Assembly: GCA_037384225.1 (NCBI GenBank)
Contig: JARROD010000004.1
Span: 1 to 40,373, forward strand
Direction: 5' to 3'
From: JARROD01 sp037384225
Lineage (GTDB): Bacteria > Pseudomonadota > Gammaproteobacteria > Pseudomonadales > Cellvibrionaceae
DNA length: 40,373 bases
The translations under genes were made by a program, and so were the position numbers. The notes under the pieces were generated by a model, which ran no database searches, had not been told where the DNA came from, and was given only the letters and a program-made list of their open reading frames with translations. Shown here in pieces: positions 1 through 8,557 of this stretch; position 1 is the first letter of the stretch, and each line of letters begins with the position of its first letter.

Positions 1-300
1 GGGTAGGGCGCCAGGTAATTCCTGGGAGGCGTGAGCCTACGGAAAGTGCAACAGAAAGTGAACCGCCTAAGTGGCTTTTCCTGTAAAAGCCACCGGTAAG
101 GGTGAAAAGGTGCGGTAAGTGCGCACCGCGCAGCTGGCAACATACTGTGGCGATGTTAAACCCCGCCCGGAGCAAGACCAAGTAGGAATCCTTAAGCTTT
201 ACCCGCGCTGGATTCGGGTATGTTGCTAGAGGTGTACGGTGACGTACATCCCAGATGAATGACTGTCCACGACAGAACCCGGCTTACCGACCGACTCTGA
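1..300 (+). ncRNA. rnpB: RNase P RNA, 3' part (5' end outside window)
   Basis: Catalytic RNA of ribonuclease P, which removes 5' leaders from pre-tRNAs. The sequence shows the bacterial class A signature blocks in order: a GGAAAGTGCAACAGAAAG core near 40-58, the AACCGCC and GGTAAGGGTGAAAAGG segments near 61-110, the GTGCGGTAAG/GCGCACCGCG helix, GGAGCAAGACCAAGTAGG near 170-185, and the 3' closing block GATGAATGACTGTCC...ACAGAACCCGGCTTA near 255-287. The 5' end is cut by the window edge. The 3' end is an estimate from the Escherichia coli RNA. Lying directly upstream of mraZ, as in Pseudomonas, it supports the taxonomic placement. Confidence 0.95.
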
Positions 301-557
301 TTTACCTTCCCGTGCCCATACTGGCGCACGGAAAAGCATAGTGGCCACAGCAAAATATTTGTCGATATAGCTGCCAATTCTTAATGCTTGCCCAGCTTAA
401 GACAAATTAGTCTTTAACTTAAAGCAGTGCTTTAGGTTCTGTCTATATTCTATTGTTTTTATTGTTGTTTATTTCCTGAGGGGAATCTCATTTTCCCTGT
501 TCCCAGCTATTTTTAGCATATTGCAGACCAGATCTCAGCTTTTCTCTACATTCCAGC
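301..557. other. Spacer between rnpB and the mraZ promoter
   Basis: No gene is supported here. It is AT-rich with short hairpins (AAGAC/GTCTT near 400-416, GGGAA/TTCCC near 481-496) and a T-rich stretch near 445-472. No clean intrinsic terminator for rnpB could be assigned. Confidence 0.5.
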
Positions 558-585
558 TTGACTTTGATGTGACCGGATTTATAGT
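558..585 (+). promoter_or_regulatory. Promoter of the mraZ/dcw operon (Pmra-like)
   Basis: A -35 hexamer TTGACT (558-563) and a -10 hexamer TATAGT (580-585) are separated by 16 nt, close to the sigma70 consensus. Initiation would fall near 592, inside the MraZ repeat array, which fits repression of the operon by its own first gene product. Confidence 0.7.
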
Positions 586-620
586 GTGGAAAAAAGTGGA
601 TATATGTGGAATTTTGTGGG
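586..620 (+). promoter_or_regulatory. MraZ operator: four 10-bp-phased direct repeats
   Basis: GTGGA at 586-590, 596-600 and 606-610 and GTGGG at 616-620 are separated by exactly 5 nt of A/T each. MraZ is known to bind tandem TGGG/GTGG-type repeats with 5-nt spacers upstream of mraZ as a ring-shaped oligomer. The array starts right after the -10 element, so binding should block initiation. Confidence 0.85.
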
Positions 621-646
621 TTAACCAGTTCACTGGGTGTGAGTAA

Positions 647-1090
647 ATGTTTTTAGGCGGTCATGCCATCAATATGGACGCTAAAGGGCGTATGGCGGTA
701 CCGGCTCGCATTCGTGAAGAGTTGGTGAGTGTTTGCGGCGGACGTTTGGTGCTGACTGCGCATACTGAAGAACGCTGTTTACTGGTTTACCCCGAGCCTC
801 AATGGGATGAAATATTACCCAAAATTGAGGCATTACCGAGTTTTAACAAGGTGGCCCGCCGAGCTCAACGGCTGTTGATCGGCTATGCCTGCCCAATCCA
901 GATGGATGCAAATGGACGGGTTCTGGTGCCACCGACTTTGCGTGATTATGCTGGACTTGAAAAACGGTTGATGCTGGTTGGCCAGGGAAAGAAGCTGGAG
1001 TTGTGGAGTGAAAGCCACTGGTCGGCATGGCTGGATGAGTCTGACGATGAGGATGTCATACCTGAAGAAATGCAATCGCTTTCTTTGTAG
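647..1090 (+). CDS. mraZ: Transcriptional regulator MraZ
   Basis: DNA-binding autoregulator of the dcw operon; 147 residues, the usual family length. Two SpoVT-AbrB type half-domains are visible: the first with DAKGRMAVPAR (residues 11-21), the second with DANGRVLVP (residues 87-95). The start MFLGGHAINMD matches the family N-terminus. It is first in a run of plus-strand genes and rsmH begins 8 bp after its stop. Its likely binding site is the phased repeat array at 586-620, so negative autoregulation is inferred. Confidence 0.97.
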   Translation: MFLGGHAINMDAKGRMAVPARIREELVSVCGGRLVLTAHTEERCLLVYPEPQWDEILPKIEALPSFNKVARRAQRLLIGYACPIQMDANGRVLVPPTLRDYAGLEKRLMLVGQGKKLELWSESHWSAWLDESDDEDVIPEEMQSLSL

Positions 1091-1098
1091 AGGAAGTT

Positions 1099-2031
1099 AT
1101 GACAGGCAGCTCACACCAAACCGTATTACTTCATGAAGCGGTCGACGCTCTCATCGTTGACCCCCGCGGTTATTATGTGGACGGCACCTTTGGTAGAGGT
1201 GGCCACAGCCAGTTAATTTTAAGTCGCTTGTCCACTGCAGGGAGGCTGCTGGGAATTGATAAGGATCCCCAGGCCATTACAGAAGCAAGGAAGCTCTACG
1301 AAAGCGATAAGCGCTTCGATATTGAGCACGGTTCATTCGCAGGTTTGGCTGATGTGGTAACCACACGCCAGATGGAGGGGCGTGTTGATGGTGTGTTGCT
1401 GGATTTGGGGGTTTCCTCTCCACAACTCGACCAGGCGGAAAGAGGATTTAGCTTTCTGAGGGACGGCCCCTTGGATATGCGTATGGATACCCGTTCCGGC
1501 ACCACCGCCGCTGAGTGGGTGAATACGGCCGCGGAAGCGCAGATAGCCTGGGTTTTGAAGGTGTATGGTGAGGAGCGTTTTGCCAAGCGTATCGCTGCGG
1601 CGATAGTTTACGAGAGGCAAAAGGTGGCGATTGAGCGCACCCAACAGTTGGCTGAGATTGTTGCGGCGGCCAATCCGGCCTGGGAAAAAAGCAAACACCC
1701 GGCGACCAGAGCCTTTCAGGCGATACGGATTCATATCAACAACGAGCTGGGTGACCTGGAGGCTGTACTGGATCAAGCGTTAACGGTGTTGAAAGTGGGT
1801 GGAAGGTTGGTGGTGATCAGTTTCCACTCTCTGGAAGACCGCGTGGTTAAACGCTTTATCCGCCGCCACGAGCGCGGCGATGAGTTGCCGCCGGGTGTGC
1901 CGGTAATCGACGCGGCACTTAACAAGCGCCTGCGGAGTTTGCGCAAAGCGATTCGGGCCACTGGCTTTGAAGTAAGTGATAACATACGCTCAAGAAGCGC
2001 TATTATGCGCGTTGCCGAAAAAATTAAATAG
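1099..2031 (+). CDS. rsmH: 16S rRNA (cytosine(1402)-N(4))-methyltransferase RsmH
   Basis: Methylates N4 of C1402 in 16S rRNA using S-adenosylmethionine. The 310 residues match the family length. The SAM-binding motif DGTFGRGGHS lies near residues 28-37, with DLGVSSPQLD, PATRAFQAIRI and SFHSLEDRVVKRF further on, all RsmH/MraW hallmarks. The ATG follows GAGGAAGTT, a good ribosome-binding site, 8 bp downstream of mraZ. A 114-bp gap separates it from ftsL. Confidence 0.97.
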   Translation: MTGSSHQTVLLHEAVDALIVDPRGYYVDGTFGRGGHSQLILSRLSTAGRLLGIDKDPQAITEARKLYESDKRFDIEHGSFAGLADVVTTRQMEGRVDGVLLDLGVSSPQLDQAERGFSFLRDGPLDMRMDTRSGTTAAEWVNTAAEAQIAWVLKVYGEERFAKRIAAAIVYERQKVAIERTQQLAEIVAAANPAWEKSKHPATRAFQAIRIHINNELGDLEAVLDQALTVLKVGGRLVVISFHSLEDRVVKRFIRRHERGDELPPGVPVIDAALNKRLRSLRKAIRATGFEVSDNIRSRSAIMRVAEKIK

Positions 2032-2145
2032 GGCAAGGTGATTTTGGGTTTGACCAAGTAGTCTGCAGCCAAAGCTGTAGTCCAAAGTGGAAAGTGAACC
2101 AACAGTAAAAAACTAAGGTAGGAAGCTGAAGATCAAAATATGTAA

Positions 2146-2469
2146 ATGAGAAAGATACTGATTGTGAAATTGTTAAACAGAGTGAAGGGTGTTGCCATCA
2201 ACCTCCGGCCGTTGCTGCTGGGGGTTGTGGCGTTATGGATTGGCGTCATTGTGTCCTCTGTTGGTGTCGTATATTCAACCCATAAATGTCGGCAATTGAT
2301 TCATCAGTTGGAAACGGCGAAACGCGAGGCAGCGGAATTGCAGGTTGAATGGGGTCAGTATTTGTTGGAGCAAAGTACCTGGGCCGCCTACAGCCGCATT
2401 GAGCAGGTGGCGGTAGATAAACTGGACATGCAGGTGCCGCAGACGGAAGACATAGTATTCATTCAATAA
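2146..2469 (+). CDS. ftsL: Cell division protein FtsL
   Basis: Small bitopic divisome protein that works with FtsB and FtsQ to activate FtsW-FtsI. The 107 residues show a short cytoplasmic N-terminus, one membrane helix at about residues 21-44, then a periplasmic coiled-coil segment (about 45-75) and the common ending with DKLDM...P. Identity rests on topology, length and position between rsmH and ftsI, because FtsL sequences diverge fast. The start ATG is immediately preceded in frame by ATG-TAA (2140-2145), a start-stop pair. The purine-rich GGTAGGAAG near 2118-2126 is rather distant from the start. Confidence 0.9.
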   Translation: MRKILIVKLLNRVKGVAINLRPLLLGVVALWIGVIVSSVGVVYSTHKCRQLIHQLETAKREAAELQVEWGQYLLEQSTWAAYSRIEQVAVDKLDMQVPQTEDIVFIQ

Positions 2470-2527
2470 ACGTTAACCGGTAAATAGCAAATGAATCAAT
2501 CACGCTAAATGGCAGGGCAGACTACAG

Positions 2528-4270
2528 GTGGGTAGAACTCTTGACGCACGACAAAAGCCATCGGCTCGGCCACATAGCCGGCCACCTGTGGCGATAGCAC
2601 GCTGGCGCTTTTACAGCACCGGTGTGACGTTGTTCGCGTTTATTGCCGTGCTATTCTGGCATGTGGCCAGTTTGCAGGTGATCCCCGGCGAAGACAAAGG
2701 CTTTGAGTTCTTGCAGGGGCAAGGTGAGGCCAGAACGGTTCGCACCGAAACGATAAGCGCTTACCGGGGAGTGATCACAGATCGACACGGTGAGCCGTTA
2801 GCGGTTAGTACCCCGGTAGTTTCCATCTGGGCTAATCCGAAAATTCTGTTGGGAGCACCACAGCAGTGGCCTCAGTTGACAAAAAGTCTGAAGATCAGCG
2901 AAAAGCAACTGTCCGCCAAACTTGCCCGTTACCAGAGCAAGGAATTTGTCTACCTTGAACGTCACTTGCCGCCGCAGGAAGCAGAGAGGGTGATGGCGCT
3001 GAATGTCCCCGGCGTTTATTCACAGCGAGAGTTTCGCCGTTATTATCCAGCTGCTGAGGTGACCTCCCATATAGTCGGGTTTACCGATATTGACGACCGC
3101 GGACAGGAGGGGATGGAGCTTGCCTATGATCAGTGGTTGACTGGCGCTGCCGGAGCCAAAGAGGTGGTGAAGGACTTGAAGGGACGTATTGTCAAAGAGG
3201 CCGAATTACTGCACGCGGCACGCCCGGGCAAAGATCTCACATTGAGCATTGATTTGCGCTTGCAATACCTCGCCTATCGGGAGTTAAAAGCCGCGGTGAA
3301 GAAGCACCGGGCGAAAGCCGGATCAATCGTAGTGCTGGATACGGCGACGGGTGAAGTGCTGGCGATGGCCAACCAGCCCGCTTACAACCCCAATGATCGC
3401 AGCCAAATGGATAATTCTGCGTTGCGCAACCGCGCAATCGTCGATCAATTTGAACCCGGCTCGACCATGAAACCGGTCACGGTTATGGCGGCGCTGGAGT
3501 CGGGGCGCTATACACCGCATACCTTGATCGACACCAATCCGGGGTATATCCAGATCGGTAGAAAAACACTGCCCGACCCAATCAACTACGGCGTTATTGA
3601 TGTCACCAGAATTATTACCAAGTCCAGCCAGGTGGGCATCAGCAAGATTGCGCTCGATATCGAGCCTGACGCGATTCGGGGTATGTATTTTCGTCTTGGA
3701 CTGGGGCAGAGCACAGGCAGTGGATTTCCCGGTGAGAGTGTGGGTGTACTGCCGAACCACCGGCGTTGGCGGCCCATAGAGCGGGCAAATTTTGCTTTTG
3801 GCTACGGTCTGAGCCTGACTGCGTTGCAACTGGCGCAGGCTTATAGCGTGATAGCCAGCCGCGGCGAAAAGCGACCGATCTCCCTGGTTAAACTGGATGC
3901 CGCACCCGCCGCCGAAAGAGTCGTGAGTGCAAAGATTACGGCGCAAACAGTGGCGATGCTGAAAACGGTTGTGGGCCCTGATGGCACAGCCAAAAGGGCT
4001 GGATTGGAAGAATATTCAGTGGCGGGCAAAACCGGAACTGCGCGCAAAGTAGGGCGGAACGGCTACGATGACGAGCGCCACCTGGCGTTGTTTGCCGGTC
4101 TGGCGCCGGCGGACAAACCGCGCATTGTCGCTGTGGTAACCATCGATGAGCCTGCCACTGATCTCTATTCCGGAGGCACAGTAGCCGCACCTTTGTTTTC
4201 CAGGGTAGCGGCCGGTACATTGCGGCTTTTGCAGGTGCCACCGAAACCAACGGAGGACACGCCGACATGA
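2528..4270 (+). CDS. ftsI: Peptidoglycan D,D-transpeptidase FtsI (PBP3)
   Basis: Class B penicillin-binding protein that cross-links septal peptidoglycan with FtsW. The 580 residues begin at a GTG codon; no in-frame ATG lies just upstream. There is a membrane anchor at about residues 24-46, a PBP dimerisation domain (about 70-230) and a transpeptidase domain (about 260-565). Catalytic motifs are S312-TMK and K501-TG. The SxN motif reads S366-S367-Q368, Gln instead of the usual Asn. The 3' end overlaps murE by 4 bp (ATGA), indicating translational coupling. Confidence 0.97.
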   Translation: MGRTLDARQKPSARPHSRPPVAIARWRFYSTGVTLFAFIAVLFWHVASLQVIPGEDKGFEFLQGQGEARTVRTETISAYRGVITDRHGEPLAVSTPVVSIWANPKILLGAPQQWPQLTKSLKISEKQLSAKLARYQSKEFVYLERHLPPQEAERVMALNVPGVYSQREFRRYYPAAEVTSHIVGFTDIDDRGQEGMELAYDQWLTGAAGAKEVVKDLKGRIVKEAELLHAARPGKDLTLSIDLRLQYLAYRELKAAVKKHRAKAGSIVVLDTATGEVLAMANQPAYNPNDRSQMDNSALRNRAIVDQFEPGSTMKPVTVMAALESGRYTPHTLIDTNPGYIQIGRKTLPDPINYGVIDVTRIITKSSQVGISKIALDIEPDAIRGMYFRLGLGQSTGSGFPGESVGVLPNHRRWRPIERANFAFGYGLSLTALQLAQAYSVIASRGEKRPISLVKLDAAPAAERVVSAKITAQTVAMLKTVVGPDGTAKRAGLEEYSVAGKTGTARKVGRNGYDDERHLALFAGLAPADKPRIVAVVTIDEPATDLYSGGTVAAPLFSRVAAGTLRLLQVPPKPTEDTPT

Positions 4271-5835
4271 TGCAAGCGGGTACTCCCCCTGTGAAATTAC
4301 AGACATTATTGTCCGGTGCAGCCATTGAAAATGAGGCTGTTTTAAACGCCATTATGCATACTGATACCGGTATTGCTGAAATACCTGTGTCAGGCTTAAG
4401 CCTTGACAGTCGCAGGGTTAATGAGGGGGATGTGTTTGTAGCTTTGCGCGGTACAAAGGTTGACGGGAGGCAGTTTATTCCCGAGGCCATTGCGGCAGGT
4501 GCCTGTGCCGTGCTTACCGAGGCTGACGACTCGAAAATACAACTGACTCGCACGATGGGTTGCCCGGTTGTCGCCATTTCCCATTTGGCTCATCGATTGA
4601 GTGCTTTGGCTGGTTGCTTTTACAAGTGGCCAGCCCGACGTATGCGGGTGAAGGGCGTTACGGGGACTAACGGCAAAACCACCTGTAGCCATTTGTTGGC
4701 ACAATTCTACAGTCACCTGGGGGTTGGCGGAGCCACTCTGGGAACGCTCGGCTATGGGCTTGCTACCGACAAAGCCTTGACAGAAACAGGTCTGACAACG
4801 CCAGATGCGATTGAGACTCAGAGGATTCTCGCATGCCTGCTCGAGCGCGGTGCCGGTGTTGTAGCCATGGAGGTTTCCTCCCACAGCCTTGATCAGGGGC
4901 GGGTTGCCGGTATTGAGTTCGATACGGCTGTATTTACCAATTTATCCCGGGATCATCTCGACTATCACGGCGATATGGAAAATTATGCTCGGGCCAAACG
5001 GGCACTGTTTGAAATGCCTGGATTGCAACGGGCGGTGATTAATATCGACGACCCAGTCGGTGAAAAAATCCATGGCCAAATCCGCCTGCCTCAGCGATGT
5101 TCCTATGCCGTCACCCGCAGCGACGCCGACGTCGGAGTGAAGGATGTCAGGTATACCGACTCAGGTATCCAGGCTCTGGTCGTTTCGCCCTGGGGTGAAG
5201 GGCAGTTGCGCAGCTGTCTGCTGGGCGTTTTTAATCTGAGCAATCTGTTGGCGGTAATCGCAACTGTCTGTGCACAGGGGGGCGGTGTTAACGATTTTGA
5301 AAACGTGTTGCAGCTGGCTGCCCGCTTACAACCGGTGAGTGGCCGTATGGACCGCCTACTGTCACCCAGTGATATCACCGTGGTTATTGACTACGCACAT
5401 ACTCCGGATGCGTTACAGCAAAGTCTTGTGGCTCTGCAAAAGCACCTGCAGGGGCAAAGGCACAGGGGAAAATTGTGGTGCGTATTCGGTTGCGGAGGCG
5501 ATCGGGACCGGGGCAAACGCCCATTAATGGGAGAGATTGCGGAAAAATATGCCGACAAACTTGTTGTTACCAGTGACAACCCGCGCTGTGAAGAACCCGG
5601 GCGAATAATTGAAGATATTTTAACGGGAATCAAGCATCCAACCGGTATCGACATTGAGGTAGATCGAGCGGAAGCGATAGCCGGGGCGATAGCGATGGCC
5701 GCACCGGGTGATTGTCTGTTGATAGCTGGAAAAGGCCCCGAAAATTACCAACTGGTTGGGAACCAGCGTTTGACTTTTTGTGATAAGGAGCAGGCTTTGA
5801 GGGCGTTGGACATTCGGGCCGGTGAGAAAGCGTAA
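4267..5835 (+). CDS. murE: UDP-N-acetylmuramoyl-L-alanyl-D-glutamate--2,6-diaminopimelate ligase MurE
   Basis: Adds meso-diaminopimelate to UDP-MurNAc-L-Ala-D-Glu in the cytoplasm, using ATP. The 522 residues have the three-domain Mur ligase layout. The P-loop GTNGKTT is at residues 133-139. The motif DNPR at 437-440 is the known determinant of meso-DAP rather than lysine, which fits a Gram-negative wall. VIDYAHTPDAL marks the third domain. The start overlaps the ftsI stop (ATGA). Confidence 0.97.
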   Translation: MMQAGTPPVKLQTLLSGAAIENEAVLNAIMHTDTGIAEIPVSGLSLDSRRVNEGDVFVALRGTKVDGRQFIPEAIAAGACAVLTEADDSKIQLTRTMGCPVVAISHLAHRLSALAGCFYKWPARRMRVKGVTGTNGKTTCSHLLAQFYSHLGVGGATLGTLGYGLATDKALTETGLTTPDAIETQRILACLLERGAGVVAMEVSSHSLDQGRVAGIEFDTAVFTNLSRDHLDYHGDMENYARAKRALFEMPGLQRAVINIDDPVGEKIHGQIRLPQRCSYAVTRSDADVGVKDVRYTDSGIQALVVSPWGEGQLRSCLLGVFNLSNLLAVIATVCAQGGGVNDFENVLQLAARLQPVSGRMDRLLSPSDITVVIDYAHTPDALQQSLVALQKHLQGQRHRGKLWCVFGCGGDRDRGKRPLMGEIAEKYADKLVVTSDNPRCEEPGRIIEDILTGIKHPTGIDIEVDRAEAIAGAIAMAAPGDCLLIAGKGPENYQLVGNQRLTFCDKEQALRALDIRAGEKA

Positions 5836-5931
5836 TTCAACGTGTGCCTTGCGGTGAGGTATTGTGGTGAAACTCGGGTATAGATGTGGCTACAGGCGTA
5901 TAACACAAGAAAAGAAGCGGTTTGGCAACTT

Positions 5932-7413
5932 ATGATAACGGCTCTGGCATTTAAAAAAGTGGCGCAGGAAATAGGCGGGCATTGCTATAGCGCTGAAGCT
6001 GTTGCGCAGGCGGGCCTCGATTCATCTTCCGCTTTATTCGAGTCGCAAATGTCAGAGTCCGGCGGGTCGGGCGATTTTGTGTTCAAACGTGTGAGTACGG
6101 ATACTCGCACGTTGCGGCGGGGAGATTTGTTTGTAGCTTTGCGCGGCGATAATTTTGATGCGCATAATTTTTTACCGACCGCCGTTGACCGGGGTGCCTC
6201 GGGATTGGTTGTAGAGTGTAGAGGTGAAAATATTGCCTTGCCGCAAATGGTAGTAAAAGACACAACTCTGGCGCTTGGAAAGATGGCAGCGATCAATCGC
6301 CGCCACTTTAGCGGCCCACTGGTGGCGATCACCGGGAGCTGTGGTAAGACCACCGTTAAAGAAATGGTGGCGAGCATTTTTTCCGCTTGTTGCAATGCCA
6401 GGGTGCATGCAACTTACGGCAATTTAAACAATCATATTGGCGTGCCTTTGACACTGCTGAATCTGGATGCTGGACACGAATACGCCGTTATAGAAATGGG
6501 TGCCAACGCACCCGGTGAGATCGCCTATTTGTCTGGGCTGGCAAGTCCGACGGTCGCCCTGGTGAACAATATTATGCCTGCCCACGTAGAGGGGTTTGGC
6601 TCTATAGAAGGTGTGGCAAGCGCCAAGGCAGAAATCTTTTCGGGCCTTGCCTGCGGTGGCAAAGCCGTTATCAATCTGGACGATCGGTTCGCTGAACAAT
6701 TACGCACCAGGAGCACTGAGTTTGACTGCCTGACATTTAGTTCGGCAACCGATGTAAACGCGGCGACGGCAGAAAACCTGGGTTGTCGCCCTGATTTTTA
6801 CGCAACGGATATACGCGAAAACAACATGGGAAATATTGCGTTTGTTATGCACAGCCCCCTTGGTAAGACCGATATTTCCCTACAAGTGATAGGGCAGCAG
6901 AATGTTGCCAATGCGCTTGCTGCCGCGGCCTGCTGCTACGCGGCTGGTGTCAGGCTAGAGAATATTCAACAAGGATTGCAGCATTTTTCCGCGATAGCAG
7001 GGCGAATGAATATTCGGCAAGGCCTAAGCGGATCAGTGGTTATAGACGACTCTTATAATGCTAACCCGGGGTCAGTGCGCGTCGCTGCGGATACCCTAAG
7101 TGCCTGGGACGGGGAGAAGGTATTGGTGTTAGGCGATATGGCGGAGCTTGGTCCAGAGGCGCCGCTTCTGCACAGGGAGGTGGGCGACTATGCGAAAAGC
7201 AGAGGTATCGATCGACTTATTACTGTGGGGGTACTCAGCGAAGAGGCCGGTGTTGGTTTTGGGGCGGGTGCTGAACATTTTCCACAACATACATCAGCGA
7301 TCGATCGCTTGCATCAAATTATTGACCGCCAAATGGTTTTGTTGGTTAAAGGGTCTCGCAGCGCTCGGATGGAATTGGTTGTGCGAGCGATTTCTGAACA
7401 CGGAGAACAATAA
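5932..7413 (+). CDS. murF: UDP-N-acetylmuramoyl-tripeptide--D-alanyl-D-alanine ligase MurF
   Basis: Joins D-Ala-D-Ala (made by Ddl) to the UDP-MurNAc tripeptide. Motifs include STDTRTLRRGDLFVALRG, the P-loop GSCGKTT (about residues 135-141), NLNNHIGVPLTLL and DSYNANP. I chose the ATG at 5932 because the protein then starts MITALAFKKVAQEIGG, which aligns with the MurF N-terminus. An in-frame ATG at 5884 would add 16 residues with no family counterpart. No strong ribosome-binding site precedes either start. mraY begins 2 bp after its stop. Confidence 0.93.
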   Translation: MITALAFKKVAQEIGGHCYSAEAVAQAGLDSSSALFESQMSESGGSGDFVFKRVSTDTRTLRRGDLFVALRGDNFDAHNFLPTAVDRGASGLVVECRGENIALPQMVVKDTTLALGKMAAINRRHFSGPLVAITGSCGKTTVKEMVASIFSACCNARVHATYGNLNNHIGVPLTLLNLDAGHEYAVIEMGANAPGEIAYLSGLASPTVALVNNIMPAHVEGFGSIEGVASAKAEIFSGLACGGKAVINLDDRFAEQLRTRSTEFDCLTFSSATDVNAATAENLGCRPDFYATDIRENNMGNIAFVMHSPLGKTDISLQVIGQQNVANALAAAACCYAAGVRLENIQQGLQHFSAIAGRMNIRQGLSGSVVIDDSYNANPGSVRVAADTLSAWDGEKVLVLGDMAELGPEAPLLHREVGDYAKSRGIDRLITVGVLSEEAGVGFGAGAEHFPQHTSAIDRLHQIIDRQMVLLVKGSRSARMELVVRAISEHGEQ

Positions 7414-7415
7414 TA

Positions 7416-8498
7416 ATGCTGTTATGGCTTGCTGAGTTTTTGCAGCAATATGTAAGTGCTTTTGCCGTTTTTCAATATTTGACACTACGGGGTATTTTGG
7501 GGGTGATGACGGCTCTGGGCTTATCTTTATTGTTGGGCCCCTGGATGATTCGCCGTTTGAATCAATTGCAGATTGGTCAGTCGGTACGCGATGACGGGCC
7601 GGAGTCGCATTTGAGTAAATCCGGGACACCCACGATGGGAGGCACACTGATATTAGCAGCGATTTTTATCAGTGCGCTTTTGTGGTCTGATCTACACAAC
7701 CGTTACGTTTGGGTCGTACTGGTCGTTACCGCCATTTTTGGAGCGGTCGGCTGGGTGGATGACTACCGCAAAGTGGTGGAGTCCAACTCCCGCGGTCTGC
7801 CGGCGCGTTGGAAATATTTTTGGCAGTCTGTAGGCGGGTTTGGGGCGGCTGTTTTTTTGTATTGCACGGCCGCGACACCGGCGGAAACACAACTGATTGT
7901 TCCTTTTTTCAAAAATGTGTCGTTGACACTGGGCCCATTTTATATCGCCCTGACTTACTTTGTCGTGGTCGGCGCAAGCAATGCTGTTAATTTGACTGAT
8001 GGCCTGGACGGGCTGGCGATAATGCCTACGGTCATGGTTGGCGCTGCTCTCGGTATCATTTCTTACCTGGTGGGCAATGCCAACTTTGCCGGCTATTTAC
8101 AGGTTCCCTATATCGCTGGCACCGGTGAACTTGTGGTTTTTTGCGCGGCGTTGGGGGGCGCGGGGTTGGGATTTTTATGGTTTAACACCTATCCCGCACA
8201 GGTATTTATGGGTGATGTCGGCGCTTTGGCTCTGGGTGCGGCACTGGGGATTATCTCGGTAATCGTCCGCCACGAGATCGTGTTTTTTATTATGGGCGGG
8301 GTCTTTGTGATGGAAACGGTCTCGGTAATATTGCAGGTGGGGTCATTCAAGCTGACCGGGAGAAGAATTTTTCGCATGGCTCCCCTGCACCACCACTTTG
8401 AATTGAAAGGCTGGCCTGAGCCGCGGGTGATTGTCAGATTTTGGATTATTACGGTAATGCTGGTGCTTTTTGGGCTGGCAACATTAAAACTGCGTTAA
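7416..8498 (+). CDS. mraY: Phospho-N-acetylmuramoyl-pentapeptide-transferase MraY
   Basis: Integral membrane enzyme transferring phospho-MurNAc-pentapeptide to undecaprenyl phosphate, giving lipid I. The 360 residues equal the family length and contain about ten hydrophobic helices. Conserved segments are DGPESHLSKSGTPTMGG, VDDYRKVV (the Asp pair), NLTDGLDGLA and the C-terminal APLHHHFELKGWPE. It starts 2 bp after murF and is followed by a 59-bp gap to murD. Confidence 0.98.
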   Translation: MLLWLAEFLQQYVSAFAVFQYLTLRGILGVMTALGLSLLLGPWMIRRLNQLQIGQSVRDDGPESHLSKSGTPTMGGTLILAAIFISALLWSDLHNRYVWVVLVVTAIFGAVGWVDDYRKVVESNSRGLPARWKYFWQSVGGFGAAVFLYCTAATPAETQLIVPFFKNVSLTLGPFYIALTYFVVVGASNAVNLTDGLDGLAIMPTVMVGAALGIISYLVGNANFAGYLQVPYIAGTGELVVFCAALGGAGLGFLWFNTYPAQVFMGDVGALALGAALGIISVIVRHEIVFFIMGGVFVMETVSVILQVGSFKLTGRRIFRMAPLHHHFELKGWPEPRVIVRFWIITVMLVLFGLATLKLR

Positions 8499-8557
8499 AT
8501 GATGAGGTTTTTGTATTGGATCATTTTGGGGTGCACCGGGGAGTTGGATAAAAAGCA

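Noticed and set aside
3323..3946. 207-codon open frame antisense to ftsI
   Set aside because: Shadow frame inside the transpeptidase domain coding sequence; no family resemblance.
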